This document shows, piece after piece, positions 11,300 to 21,620 of a stretch of 64,000 nucleotides of DNA. Location: contig JAESUZ010004517.1 in assembly GCA_017311185.1 (NCBI GenBank), forward strand, positions 124,001-188,000, written 5' to 3'. Source of the DNA: Proteles cristata cristata (taxonomy: Eukaryota; Chordata; Mammalia; Carnivora; Hyaenidae). Both the position numbers and the translations under genes were made by a program. The notes below the pieces were generated by a model. The model did no database searches. It had not been told where the DNA came from and saw only the letters and a program-made list of their open reading frames with translations. Positions within the stretch are counted from its first letter, which is position 1; every line of letters begins with the position of its first letter.

Positions 11300-11763
11300 G
11301 CCAATTCATCTTTGACAAAGCAAGGAAGAATATTCAATGGAATAAAGACACTCTCTTCAGCAAGTGGTGCTGGGAAAACCGGACAGTGACATGCAGAAAA
11401 ATAAACCTGGACCACTTTCTTACACCATACACAAAAATAAACTCAGAATGGATGAATGACCTAAACGTAATACAGGAAGCCATCAAAATCCTTGAGGAGA
11501 AAGCAGGCAAGAATCTCTTTGACCTCAGCCACAGCAACTTCTTACTCAACATGTTTCTGGAGGCAAGGGAAACAAAAGCAAAAATGAATTATTGGGACCT
11601 CATCAAAATAAAATCCTTCTGCACAGTGAAGAAAACCATCAGCAAAACTAAAAGCCAACCAATGGAATTGGAGAAGATATTTGCAAACGATATATCAGTT
11701 AAAGGGTTGTTATCCAAAATCTATAAAGAACTTATCAAACTCAATACCCAAAAAAACAAATAA
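11300..11763 (+). pseudogene. L1 ORF2 C-terminal remnant
   Basis: An open frame of about 150 codons matching the C-terminal part of L1 ORF2p, with the words [52 protein letters not shown] and [17 protein letters not shown]. It is downstream of the reverse transcriptase domain and has no endonuclease or RT catalytic residues. The stop after NTQKNK is a mutation inside ORF2; homologous L1 sequence continues beyond it. Not a functional gene. Confidence 0.85.
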
Positions 11764-12189
11764 TCTGGTGAAGAAATGGACAAAAAATGTGAATAGACAC
11801 TTCTCCAGAGAAGACATCCACATGGCCAAATGACACATGAAAAAATGATCATCACTCATCATCAGGGAAATACAAATCAAAACCACAATGCGATACCACC
11901 TCACACCTGTCAAAATGGCTAACATTAACAACTCAGGCAACAAAGATACTGGTGAGGATGTGGAGAGAGGAATGCTTTTGCACTGTTGGTGGGAATGCAA
12001 ACTGGTGCAGCCACTCTGTAAGACAGTATGGAGGTTCATCAAAAAATTAAAAATAGACCTACCCTATGACCCAGCAATTGCACTACTAGGTATTTATCCT
12101 AGGGATACAGGTATGCTGTTTTGAAGAGACACATGCACCCCAATATTTATATTAGCACTATCAATAAAGCCAAAGTATGCAAAGGTTGG

Positions 12190-12820
12190 TTTCCAGTTAG
12201 GTTTTAAACTAAATTTCAACTAGTTAACACAGTGTTACATTAGTTTCAGGTGTACAATGTAGTAATTCAACACTTCCGTACATCACCCAGAGCTCATCAC
12301 GACAAGTGTACTCTTTAATTCCCATCACCTATTTCATCCATCCCCCCACCCCACCTCTTGTAACTGTTAGCTTATTCTCCAGGGTTAAGAGTTTGTTTCT
12401 TGGTTTGTCTCTCTCTCTCTGTTTTTTTTTTCTTTTGCTCATTTATTTTGTTTCTTAAATTCCACATATGGGTGAAGTGATATGGCATTTACCTTTCTCT
12501 GACTTATTTTGCTCGGCATTAGGCATTATACTCTCTAGCTCCTTCCATGTCATTGCAAATGTCAAGCTTTCATTCTTATTAATGGCTGAGTAATATTCCA
12601 TTATATCTATCTATCTATCTATCTATCTATCATCCATCTATCATCTCACTTCTTTATCCATTCATCAGTCAATGGGTCAATGAACATTTGGGCTATTTCC
12701 ATAATTTGGTTATTGTTGATAATGCTGCTATAAACTACCCTATGATCCAGAAATTGCACTACTAGATATTTACCCAAATACTAATTCAAAGGGATACATG
12801 CACCCTGACATTTATAAAAC
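12190..12820 (-). mobile_element. 5'-inverted (twin-primed) old L1 3' end
   Basis: 12190-12734 is an antisense L1 3' end of an older carnivore type (TTTCAGGTGTACAATGTAGT, CACTTCCGTACATCACCCAG). At about 12735 the orientation flips: 12735-12820 is sense-strand L1 that lies immediately upstream of the first segment in an intact L1. A (TATC)n run at 12604-12632 interrupts it. Confidence 0.75.
12604..12632. repeat. (TATC)n microsatellite
   Basis: About seven TATC units inside an L1 remnant. Confidence 0.9.
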
Positions 12821-12869
12821 AGTGTTTATTAGCAGACAGTATACTCTTGCATGTATAAATCCTAAGGAA

Positions 12870-13455
12870 TCTTTTTTAAAACACACATACAAAAACCTGT
12901 ATTACAAATAATAAATGAGTTCAGCAAGATTTCAGAACATAAGATCAATATACAAAATCAATTGGATTTCTTTATACTACCAATAAGCAATTCAAGAACG
13001 AAATTGGAGAATCTATCCAATTCACAATAGCATAGAAAAGAAAAAAGATACTTAAGAATAAATATAAACAAAGAAGTGCAAGCCTTGTGCTCTGAAAACT
13101 ACAAAACATTGAGATAAAGGTCTACAAAATGGAGAGACAGTCCATTTTCATGGAGTGGAAGAGTCTATTTTTATGAAGGCATTTCTCCCCAAATTGTTCT
13201 AGAGATTCATCACAACTGCTATTAAAATCCCAGAAGACTTTTCTGTAGAAATTGACCACTCATTTGAAAAATGATATAGGAATGCAATAGACTGAGATTA
13301 GCCAAAACATCTTCGAAACAGAACAAAGAGTATGACTTGATTTCAACATTTTTCATGAAGCTTAGTAGTCAAGATGGGTGTTATTGGCATAAAGAAAGAC
13401 ATGTAATAGAAAGTCCAGAAACAGATCTTACACTTATGGTCATTGATTTTCTTCC
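12870..13455 (+). mobile_element. Old L1 ORF2 fragment
   Basis: Sense-strand L1 ORF2 remnant: TCAGCAAGATTTCAGAACAT, AAATCAATTGGATTTCTTTA and AACTGCTATTAAAATCCCAG are recognisable L1 words in order. All frames are broken. Confidence 0.75.
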
Positions 13456-13469
13456 CTTGATATTTTAAC

Positions 13470-14345
13470 ATATTTTTTAAATTTATGTAATCACTACCCA
13501 CATCAACAAATAGATCATTACTAGTAGATCAGAGGTTTCTCTTGTGTTCCCTCTCAGTCAATACCCTGCTATCCTCACATGTTCTCACAATCCTGATTTC
13601 TAACACCTAGAATAGTTTTTGAGCTTTACATAAATAGAATCGTCTAGTATGTATTCTTTGGTGTTTGAATTACTTCCCTTAATTTTATATCTTTTTGGGG
13701 ATTTATTCATGTTTTTAAATGCAATAGTATGTTTTCTTTGCTGCATTTTTTTATTAAGAGAAAATTTCATGGATCATAAAATTCACTTTTTAAAAGTGTA
13801 CAGCTCAGTTGTTTTTAGTATATTCCATGTATAGTTTGTTTTTAGTATATTGATAACATTGCACAACATCACCACTATTAAATTCCAGAACATTTTCATC
13901 ACTCCAAAAAGATACCCTGTCACCCTTCCCATTAGCAGACACTCCCCACTCCCTCCCCCCACTTAGTCTCTGTCAACCACTAGTGGACTTTCTGTTTCTA
14001 TGGATTTGCCTCTTCTGGACATTTCATATAAGTAGGATCATAAAATATGTGCCTTTGTGTCTGGCTTGTTTCACTTGGCATAATGTTTTTGAGAATTATT
14101 CAAATTGTACTATGTATCAGTTCAGTTCTTTTCATGGCTTTATAATATATCACTGTATGTATATACTGTCACATTTTGTTTATTGATTCTCTTTTTAACT
14201 ATTATGAATACTGCTACTATGAACATTTTTGTACAAGTTTTTAGGTGAACATATATTTTCCATTTTGGGGATATATGCCTAGATGTGGAGTTGTTGGCTA
14301 TAGTATAGTTTGGTATAGTATAGACTCTATGTTTGACATTTTGGT
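13470..14345 (-). mobile_element. Old L1 3' region, antisense
   Basis: Words such as GTGTACAGCTCAGTTGTTTT, AATTCCAGAACATTTTCATC and AAAAAGATACCCTGT are in the order of an ancient (L1M-type) 3' end read backwards. It may be more than one fragment, with a join near 13740. Confidence 0.7.
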
Positions 14346-14349
14346 ATAG

Positions 14350-14775
14350 CAAAGTTAAGTTTACAACCTAGCAATTCCACTCCTACCATTTATTTATGTG
14401 AGATTTCCAGAAAAGGCACATTCATAGAGTCAATAGATAGATAGCAGTAAGTAGTGTCGGAGCCTGAGGGAGAAAGCCTGGATTGACTGCAAATGGACAT
14501 GCAGGAAACATTTATGGTAATAGAACTGTAGAAGAATGAATTCAAATAATGGTTGCAGAACTCTAAACATTGACTAAAAGACCATTAAACTGTACACTTA
14601 ACAATGAGTGAATATTTTTAAAATTATAAAGTAATTTCTACACCCAACACAGATCTCAGACCTACAACACCGAGATGAAGAGTCACATGCTCCACCAATT
14701 GAGTCAGCCCAGTGACCCAACAATGAGTAAATTTTTATTGCATGCAAGTTACACCTCAATAAAACTGTTATGAAA
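14350..14775 (+). mobile_element. Old L1 3' end with an old SINE in it
   Basis: Sense-oriented old L1 tail (CATTAAACTGTACACTTA … CACCTCAATAAAACTGTTA). It is split by a short SINE remnant at about 14640-14718, around which AACAATGAGTGAAT and AACAATGAGTAAAT repeat (about 14600 and 14719). Confidence 0.65.
14640..14718 (-). mobile_element. Old truncated CAN-SINE
   Basis: Minus-strand tRNA-like head remnant (AGAGTCACATGCTCCACCAA, TTGAGTCAGCC), older than the other SINEs here and without a body. Confidence 0.55.
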
Positions 14776-15157
14776 TGCTAAAACAAAACAGAAAAATCAA
14801 ACTACAACAAGGAAGCAGTTGTTTCTCAGGGAATGGCACAGGTGACAATTGTAGTGTGCAAAATGATTTCAGTGATGCAAAAATCTGTTAATGTAATGCT
14901 TTAATGTAGTTTAGAAGATATGTGGCTTACATCTTGAAAATTGAGCTTATTGGTAGTACTGCTTGTGAGGAAGCTAAAGTGATTATATAGATAATAAAGA
15001 TATAAGTAAATTTAACAAAATCCCAGTTAAATGAAAGAAGTGAGTGGCCATCACAAGACTGGAGAAGTTGAATGCGGTTGATGGAAGTCACCCAATCCAA
15101 AACTGCCGGTAGAAAACTTGCCATTGGATAAATTTAAGAAAGGAAAATGCATGTCAT
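14776..15157. other. Unique non-coding stretch
   Basis: No recognisable feature. Confidence 0.45.
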
Positions 15158-15171
15158 AGAAATGAAGTGTG

Positions 15172-15400
15172 GGGGCTCCTGGGTGGCTTAGTCGGTTAAG
15201 CGTTCAACTTTCGCTTAGGTCATGATCTCTCGGTTCGTGGATTCGAGCCCCGCGTCGGGCTCTGTGCTGACTGCCAGCTCAGAGCCTGGAGCCTATTTCG
15301 GAGTCTGTGTCTCCCTCTTTCTCTGACCCTCCCCTGCTCACAGTGTCTCTCTCTCTCTCCTAGAAATAAATTAAAAAAAAAATATTTCAAAAAAAAAAAA
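15172..15400 (+). mobile_element. CAN-SINE
   Basis: Full-length plus-strand copy with an intact B-box. Target duplication AGAAATGAAGTGTG at 15158-15171 and 15401-15414, an exact match. Confidence 0.94.
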
Positions 15401-15415
15401 AGAAATGAAGTGTGG

Positions 15416-15643
15416 ATGCAATTTATTTATTTATTTATTTATTTATTTTTTATGAGAGTGTGTGTGAGCAGGGCAGAAGGGCAAAGGTCGGAGGGGGGGG
15501 GAGACAGAGAGAGAGAGAGAATCTTGAACTGGCTCCACACTTAGCGAAGAGCCCAATGAGGGCTGGATCCCACGAACCTGGGATCATGACCTTGAGCTGA
15601 ATTAGAGTCCAGTGCTCAACTGACTGAGTCTCCCAACTGCCCC
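15416..15643 (-). mobile_element. CAN-SINE adjoining the previous one
   Basis: Diverged minus-strand copy whose tail has become (ATTT)n at about 15421-15450. It begins right behind the target duplication of the plus-strand SINE, giving a tail-to-tail SINE pair. Confidence 0.85.
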
Positions 15644-16300
15644 TAAAATGAATGAATTTATTGTGACAGTAAGTATGTCTATCCCATGGTGTGTCAGCAC
15701 AAGGGTGGAGGTGGAGGGGGGGTTTTACCTTTTATTTCCTGTATCTGTCTTTTTAAATTAAAAAAAAAAAAGCACTTGTTTATGAGCACTTCAGGTTGCA
15801 GAACAGTGGTGGTGTTGAGTATGTATGATCTCTCACTGCCAGGGTGGTTGAGAGCAAGAAAGGCTTCATCTAGAGGTTCCGGGATCCTCATCCATAGAAA
15901 GGATGATAGTAGCACCTTCCTTATAGGGTGATGAGGAGGGTTAAAGGAATCAGTATGTGCAAAGCTCAAGTCAGGACTGAGAAATGCTTACTGAATCAGC
16001 AGGTGTGTCAGGGAAGGCTCTGTTTAGGCTCAAGGGATACAGCAGAGAGGAAAGGAGACATAAGGACCCTGCTCACCAGCATTTATAGGCTGCGAGGAGG
16101 AACAATGGAAGATATAATATGCAGCTTGAAAAGAATGAAAAGTGCTCAGTGATGAAAAGGGTGGTTGGAGGGAGACATCTAAGGTCTGACCAGATCCAAA
16201 AAGTAGGGGAAGACAAAAGGTAGAGAGGCTGGGGTACTGGACTGAGGTTAGTGTAACTATCAACAACAATGATAGTAAGAAAAAAAAAAGTGTTGGGAGT
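15644..16300. other. Mostly unique, with a MIR-like fragment
   Basis: 15870-15965 (…GATGATAGTAGCACCTTCCTTATAGGGTGATG…) reads like the middle of a plus-strand MIR element. The rest shows nothing recognisable. Confidence 0.45.
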
Positions 16301-18778
16301 TGGCCCATTTATTGCAGACTAAACTTCTGTTTTTCTCTTAACTGAGAGAGCATATGTAAAGCAGGTGGCCCAGAGCCTGGCATTCTTGAAGCTCTTTTAG
16401 GAGCTTCCCAGGTGGAATATGATGCCCAGGAAGGTTGAAGTCACCCGTTCTTCAGGCCTCAGCTCCCCTTTCTCTCCCTTCTCCACAGCTTCCCAAGCTC
16501 TTTCTGCATCCTGTCTCCCTCCAGGGCTAATTAATGCCAAAGTTTTAACAAGCGTGCTCCCACAGAGGCAAGCATCTCTCAGGAACCATAACAAGGCCCT
16601 TGGTTGTGCCAAGAAACTTACTAAGCCTGCAGGTCTGCTAGAGGGAGTGGATGTAAGAGGAGTATGTCAGCTTTTCCCAGTGGGAGAGGATCCAGTGCCT
16701 CCAGCTGGCCTGAAGCCAGATGTCTGGCTCCAGGAGACCTGCCAGGGCTCCAAGGGTGCAGTGCAGCATTACTATTCCCACTGCAAGAGCAGGAACTGTC
16801 CTTTTCTGCTAGGTCCTTCATTTGCTGGTCAGAATGATCCCTCAACATTCCCTACTTGGTCCAGACCCCACAACCCTTACTTTTCTCCTTGATAGGCTGT
16901 TTAATGGGAGCATAACCTTGGTCATCCACTCTCAGGATTGTTCTAGGTGTGAGAGGGAGCTTGGTGTGTTCATTAGTTTCCAAAACTTAGCTGAATGTAA
17001 GTAGTGTGTCACAGACAGGATAGAATGAAGCAGATGCCAAAAGAGGGACAAAGAAGATACTGAAAGAGTGGGATGAATGACATCTTCCACCTGGGGACTC
17101 CAGGCAGCTTTATGGAGAAGGTTTCAGACTAACTCCCTATGTACTCACTTCATCTGACCTGAGGGCAGTTGCTGGGCTCAGGGTTGCTCAAGGTTTCCCT
17201 TGGGCCTCGGGATACTCTAGGAATAGACTTGAGAGTATTGAGGTCTCCTGAGAAAGTGACTTTTGTTAACCAGGGTTCTAGCTCAGCACAAAGGCAGAGT
17301 CCAGACTTGGAGGGACCCATCATAAGTCCAGCATCCAAGGCGAAACCAGATTGGCTTGGTCGCTGACCATTTGGAAATCCATAAAGATTCAGTTCTAGAG
17401 ATGCATGGTTCTGAGAGACCATAGGCAGAGCCCTGATCATGGAGGGAGGACCTGCTCTGTGACATGAGTCTGTCACATCTATCTGAGCCTGTTTTCACAT
17501 CTGTAAAATGAGAAGGTAGAATGGTGTGATCTCAAAAGGTCTCTTCTGACTCTGAAATACCTCACGTTCATGGCATTTAGATTTGTCCTGTTTCCAACAT
17601 CGTTGCTGAATATCTTGCCCATCATCAGGGTGGGTTAGGGCCAAGATAAGGAGTATATTTTCTGGACTGCTTTTATTACAGTTAGAGAAGGTGACCCATG
17701 TGACATGTGATGGGGCACCCATCCCTAAATGCATCCCAAGTACACCTTCCTGGGATTATTCTTCCTGTCTAATTGGTCTCTGGAGCTCTTGGCCTGGGCC
17801 TTGGACACAGTAGGAGTTCAGAGAAAGAGCTGTTTGTCATCAGAGTTCTTCCAAGCACTGACTCTCCCGCTCTGGTTTGGGACAAAGATGGAAATTGTCT
17901 CAGAAGGACTCATAGGGGCATCCTTGAAGACAGAACATGAGGAGACTGGGCCCCCACTAACTCCCATTATGGCAGAATCAGGGTCAGCTTTCCAGAAAAG
18001 TCCTTCTCATCAGCCAGTCCTCAAAGGCAAGAATTCCAGAAACCAAAATGAATGGTGTAAAGTGCCATGGTGAAATGGAGAGAATAACATGTAGAGGTTA
18101 TTTTGTCAAATGCCTACAGTGTACCCTGCTTCCAATTTTCACAAGTGCGGAGACCAGGAAAATACTAGGCTGACCATGGGCAACCTCTATCCTACAGCCT
18201 CTATGAGGATGAGGTAGTGGGAATGTTTCTTATCTGGGTCATAAATGACCTCTTTCCTTCCTGATCACCTGACTCTGGGCCCTGATTTGAAAACACCTGT
18301 TTGAGACTTCATGCCCAGAGCTGATCAGATTCCTCAGTTCATTTCTGTTCCTGCTTCATCTATGCAAGTCTTTTCTCTAGTTTTTAAATGTATTCACCTC
18401 TTTAAATTCAGTTATTTATTCTCTGTTATACCCACGGCCTGCTCACTTCCCTCCCCTGACATTTCTGACATGTTAGCATGTTTGTAGGCTGGCCTGGATT
18501 TGTACATGTGCAAATGGCATATGCCTTCAATCTTTTCCCATCTCTCCCCTTTCCCGTGTGTGTCTTCAGCTTTTCCACACAGCTGCCCACCCCCAGTTAT
18601 GCTGAAAATCCTGATTCCCACCCCATCCTGGAGGATTTCTTGGCAACATGTACCAAGGAGACAGTTTGAGGGGTCACTGCCTACTATGAAGCCCCAGATG
18701 GTGCTCAGTTTTTTCAGACCTAACTTGCCAGAGTCTGATTCCAGCCTATTGTGAAACTGAATACAAGAAACTTCATTT
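16301..18778. other. Longest unique stretch in the left half; no gene seen
   Basis: No repeat family is recognised apart from a faint MIR-like segment at about 17480-17525. The longest frame (16419-16892, plus, 157 codons) has no recognisable domain, and overlapping frames lie on the other strand, so I do not call it a gene. A conserved element could be hidden here; a cross-species alignment would decide. Confidence 0.5.
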
Positions 18779-19450
18779 AAAATGGAGTGGAGAGCGGCGC
18801 CTAGGTGGCTCAGTGGTGTGAATGTCTGATCTTGTCTCAGGTTGTGATATCACAGTTCATGACTTCGAGCCCTGCATCGCTCTCACTGCTGTCAGTGCAG
18901 AGTCTGGGTGGGGTCCTCTGTCCCTCCCACCCCCATCCTCTCCTCTCTGCCTCTCCCCTGCTCACATTCTCTCTTAAAAGTAAATAAACATTAAAAAATA
19001 ATAAACAAATAAAATGGAGTGGGGAGGCCAGAAGGGGGAGCTCTCACATGCCACCACTCCTGGTCCATAGACTCCAACAGGAAGAGAAGTACCTTGCATT
19101 CCCAAACAAGAAACCTACTTTACTACTCCCAGAAGAAGAAGGAAAAATTTCTCTTTGTCCAGCAACAAGCTCAGACAATAGGAAAATACCTCAACTCAGC
19201 CAATGAGAAACCATTACCACCCTGAACTCCTGTTTTCTTCCAGTAGATTTTCATTCAAAGCAGTCCCTCCCAACTTGTCATTACTCTCTACAGTAAGATT
19301 CCTCTCCTTTGATCTTGGGACTTAATTATGTCTTTTTCTATAGTTTGTTTGTCCTAAATAAAAATTTCTCTGCTATTCCTGAATAAATCCTTTTTTCTTT
19401 CTGGCAAAATAACTGGCTGCTTACTTTTAAGGTTGACACCACAGTCCCAG
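18750..19450 (+). repeat. LTR-like repeat split by a SINE
   Basis: The words around the SINE (GAATACAAGAAACTTCATTT … GAGGCCAGAAGGGGGAGCTC) and two polyadenylation signals near 19358 and 19383 in a T-rich context suggest an old retroviral LTR. The family is not identified. Confidence 0.35.
18795..19010 (+). mobile_element. CAN-SINE
   Basis: Diverged plus-strand copy. Target duplication AAAATGGAGTGG at 18779-18790 and 19011-19022. Confidence 0.9.
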
Positions 19451-19930
19451 CTGGTTGCTTTTCTCACACATTTGGAACCTCAGCTGACTAGCCATTAATT
19501 TCACTATTCCCCTGACCACTTTCCCTTCCTTCCATAATGGCCTTTCCACTCTTCCCCTCATGTGGGGTTATCCAAAGCCTCTACATCCTTTTGAGCTGAG
19601 GGACTCTGACAGGCTAAAGTATTTGTGGGTGCCTCTCACACCATTTCCTTCCTGCTGTTGTCTTTGTGGGATGGTGAATGTGAGCTGATGGCAAGGGTGA
19701 TATTTATTTTACTTTGTTTTATAGTATGTGAAGTGTTATGTGTCACCCTTAGGTACTAGCTCAGGACCACACATAGAAAGAACCAAGTAGACTAGACTTT
19801 TCTGGATGGCCCTGAGGGTGGGGGAAGGAAAGGGGTGCTGGGAGTGAATATGCCTGCTCTGTAGAGAATCCAAGAATTGTCCTGCCAGGTTGCCCTAGGT
19901 ATAATGTCTCCCAACCTATGGACTTCGGTT
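19451..19930. other. Unique non-coding stretch
   Basis: Nothing recognisable. Confidence 0.45.
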
Positions 19931-19933
19931 GTT

Positions 19934-20160
19934 TTTTTTTTTTAATTTTTTTGTAATGTTTTTTATTTATTTCTGAGAAAGAGAGACAGCACGAGCAGGG
20001 GAGGCTCAGAGAGAGTGGGAGATACAGAATCCGAAACAGGCTCCAGGCTCTGAGCTAGCTTTCAGCACGGAGCCCGACTCGGGGCTTGAACCCACAGACC
20101 GTGAGATCATGACCTGAGCCGAAATCGGATGCTTAACCGACTGAGCCACCCAGGCGCCCC
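19934..20160 (-). mobile_element. CAN-SINE
   Basis: Full-length minus-strand copy. Target duplication ACCTATGGACTTC at 19914-19926 and 20164-20176. Confidence 0.93.
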
Positions 20161-20176
20161 TAGACCTATGGACTTC

Positions 20177-20489
20177 TAATAGCTACCACAGGTCTTCAAG
20201 AGGTACATGGACATTGCAGTCCCAAGAAATTCAGGAATAGTGGTGGGTGTTGGGTGGGGAAAGGAGAGCCTCATCCTATTAGGAACTCTCAGCAGCATTT
20301 GTCAGTTTCTCCATTCCAGCCCCTTTCTCGCCAGCTGACTCTGACCAGACTCCTTGGTTTGGCTTTTGAGATTCCAACAATCATGGCTCATTTTCTCTGC
20401 CTGCATGTTTCCTACTACCCTTCAAAGTGCCCATTACACCAACTCCCAACACACCCATCTTTACCAGCATGCCTTTGCTAAGATTAATA
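20177..20489. other. Unique non-coding stretch
   Basis: Nothing recognisable; short frames only. Confidence 0.4.
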
Positions 20490-20660
20490 ATAGGCAAGAT
20501 CTAACACCTAGTCTTGCTATGTACTGGGCTTTGTGCTTCATAGACTTCACTCATATTACTGCTAGAACAACCTTCTGAAGTAGGTACTACTATCCCCATT
20601 TTACAGAGAACACTGATTCACAGAAAGACTAGAAAGCTTGCCCAGGGCAGAAGATAGAAA
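20490..20660 (+). repeat. Ancient mammalian interspersed repeat
   Basis: The words AGTAGGTACTACTATCCCCA, TTTTACAGAGAACACTGA and AAGCTTGCCCAGGGC match a widespread old mammalian repeat type (MIR/L2 class). I do not assign the exact family. Confidence 0.5.
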
Positions 20661-20727
20661 GGATGGCATAGCTGGGAATCCCTTTTTCTTTTTCTTTTTC
20701 TTTCACCAAAGACTAGTTAATTTTTCT

Positions 20728-20831
20728 TTCTTTTTTTTTTTTTTTTTTTTACTTAAATAGTTTATTGTCAAGTTGGTTTGTGACCTGAGCTGAAGCTGGA
20801 CGCTCAACCGACTCAGCCACCCAGGTGCCCT
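20728..20831 (-). mobile_element. L1-tail/SINE-head chimera
   Basis: 20728-20779 is the antisense of an L1 3' terminus (T run, then AAATAGTTTATTGTCAAGTT). It joins directly to about 50 bases of an antisense CAN-SINE 5' end (TGACCTGAGCTGAAGCTGGA … CACCCAGGTGCCC). In the sense direction this is a SINE head fused to an L1 tail with everything between missing. Confidence 0.75.
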
Positions 20832-20858
20832 TATTCCAGTTTTAAATAATAAGTGATT

Positions 20859-21095
20859 GGGGTGCCTGGGTGGCTCAGTTGGTTAAGCGTCCGACTTTGG
20901 CTCAGGTCATGATCTCATGATCTCATGATCTCATGACCTCATGGTCTGTAGGTTCGAGCCTCATGTCCGGCTCTGTGCTGATAGCTAGCTCAGAGCCTCA
21001 AGCCTGTTTCAGATTCTGTATCTCCCTCTCTTTGACACTCCCCTGCTCATGCTGTCTCTCTCTCAGAAATAAATAAAACATTAAAAATTAAAAAA
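20859..21095 (+). mobile_element. CAN-SINE with expanded internal repeat
   Basis: Plus-strand copy. Between the A and B boxes the ATGATCTC unit is repeated (about 20908-20945), lengthening the tRNA-like head. Confidence 0.9.
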
Positions 21096-21296
21096 ATAAA
21101 TGATAATAATCCCAATGACTTACCTCTGCACAGTGTTTGAATTTACAAAGTCTTACATTCCATTGTATTATATTTTAAAAATGAATTAGTTCACAAAATA
21201 TTGGGTTAAAAAAATCTGGTTTTTCACTCAGCATAGAGAGGGTTTAGGGTTTAAAAAGACATCCCCAAGCCTGCAGGTGTTATGATCATCACTATT

Positions 21297-21513
21297 TTTA
21301 TTTCATTTTATTAAAAAATTTTAATGTTTATTTATTTTGAGAAAGAGAAAGAGAGAGAGTGTGTGACAGTGCAGCGCAATTGGGGTGTTTGCAGAGAGAG
21401 AATCCCAACCATAGAGCTAAGGGCGGGGCTTGATCTCATGAACCAGTGAGATCATGACCTGAACTGATAATCAACAGTTGGATGCCTAACTAACTAAGCC
21501 ACCTAGGCGCCCC
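21297..21513 (-). mobile_element. CAN-SINE downstream of the OR2V2-like gene
   Basis: Minus-strand copy with an altered middle. Target duplication TGATCATCACTATT at 21283-21296 and 21514-21527. No SINE is present in the equivalent place behind the right-hand OR gene. Confidence 0.92.
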
Positions 21514-21620
21514 TGATCATCACTATTAATGACGAAACAGGGCCTCACATAAAGATTATTTACCTGAATTCACAGAACTGGGAAATGGCGTTGCCAGACA
21601 CAGTATGCCCTGTGTTGTGT

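Larger units (their letters stand above)
10589..12185 (+). mobile_element. L1 fragment, ORF2 3' half, split by two insertions
   Basis: Plus-strand L1 ORF2 runs 10589-10729, is interrupted by a SINE and an L1 tail, and resumes at 11298-12185. It ends near CAATAAAGCCAAAGTATGC, which is internal L1 sequence, so no true 3' end or A tail is present. It is older than the two elements nested in it. Confidence 0.88.

Noticed and set aside
16419..16892. 157-codon plus-strand frame in unique DNA
   Set aside because: No recognisable domain, Pro/Ser-rich composition, overlapping frames on the other strand, no splice-site pattern or codon bias that I can see. A conservation check would be needed to revive it.
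17729..18073. 114-codon plus-strand frame
   Set aside because: No domain signal and no context; consistent with chance in GC-moderate unique DNA.
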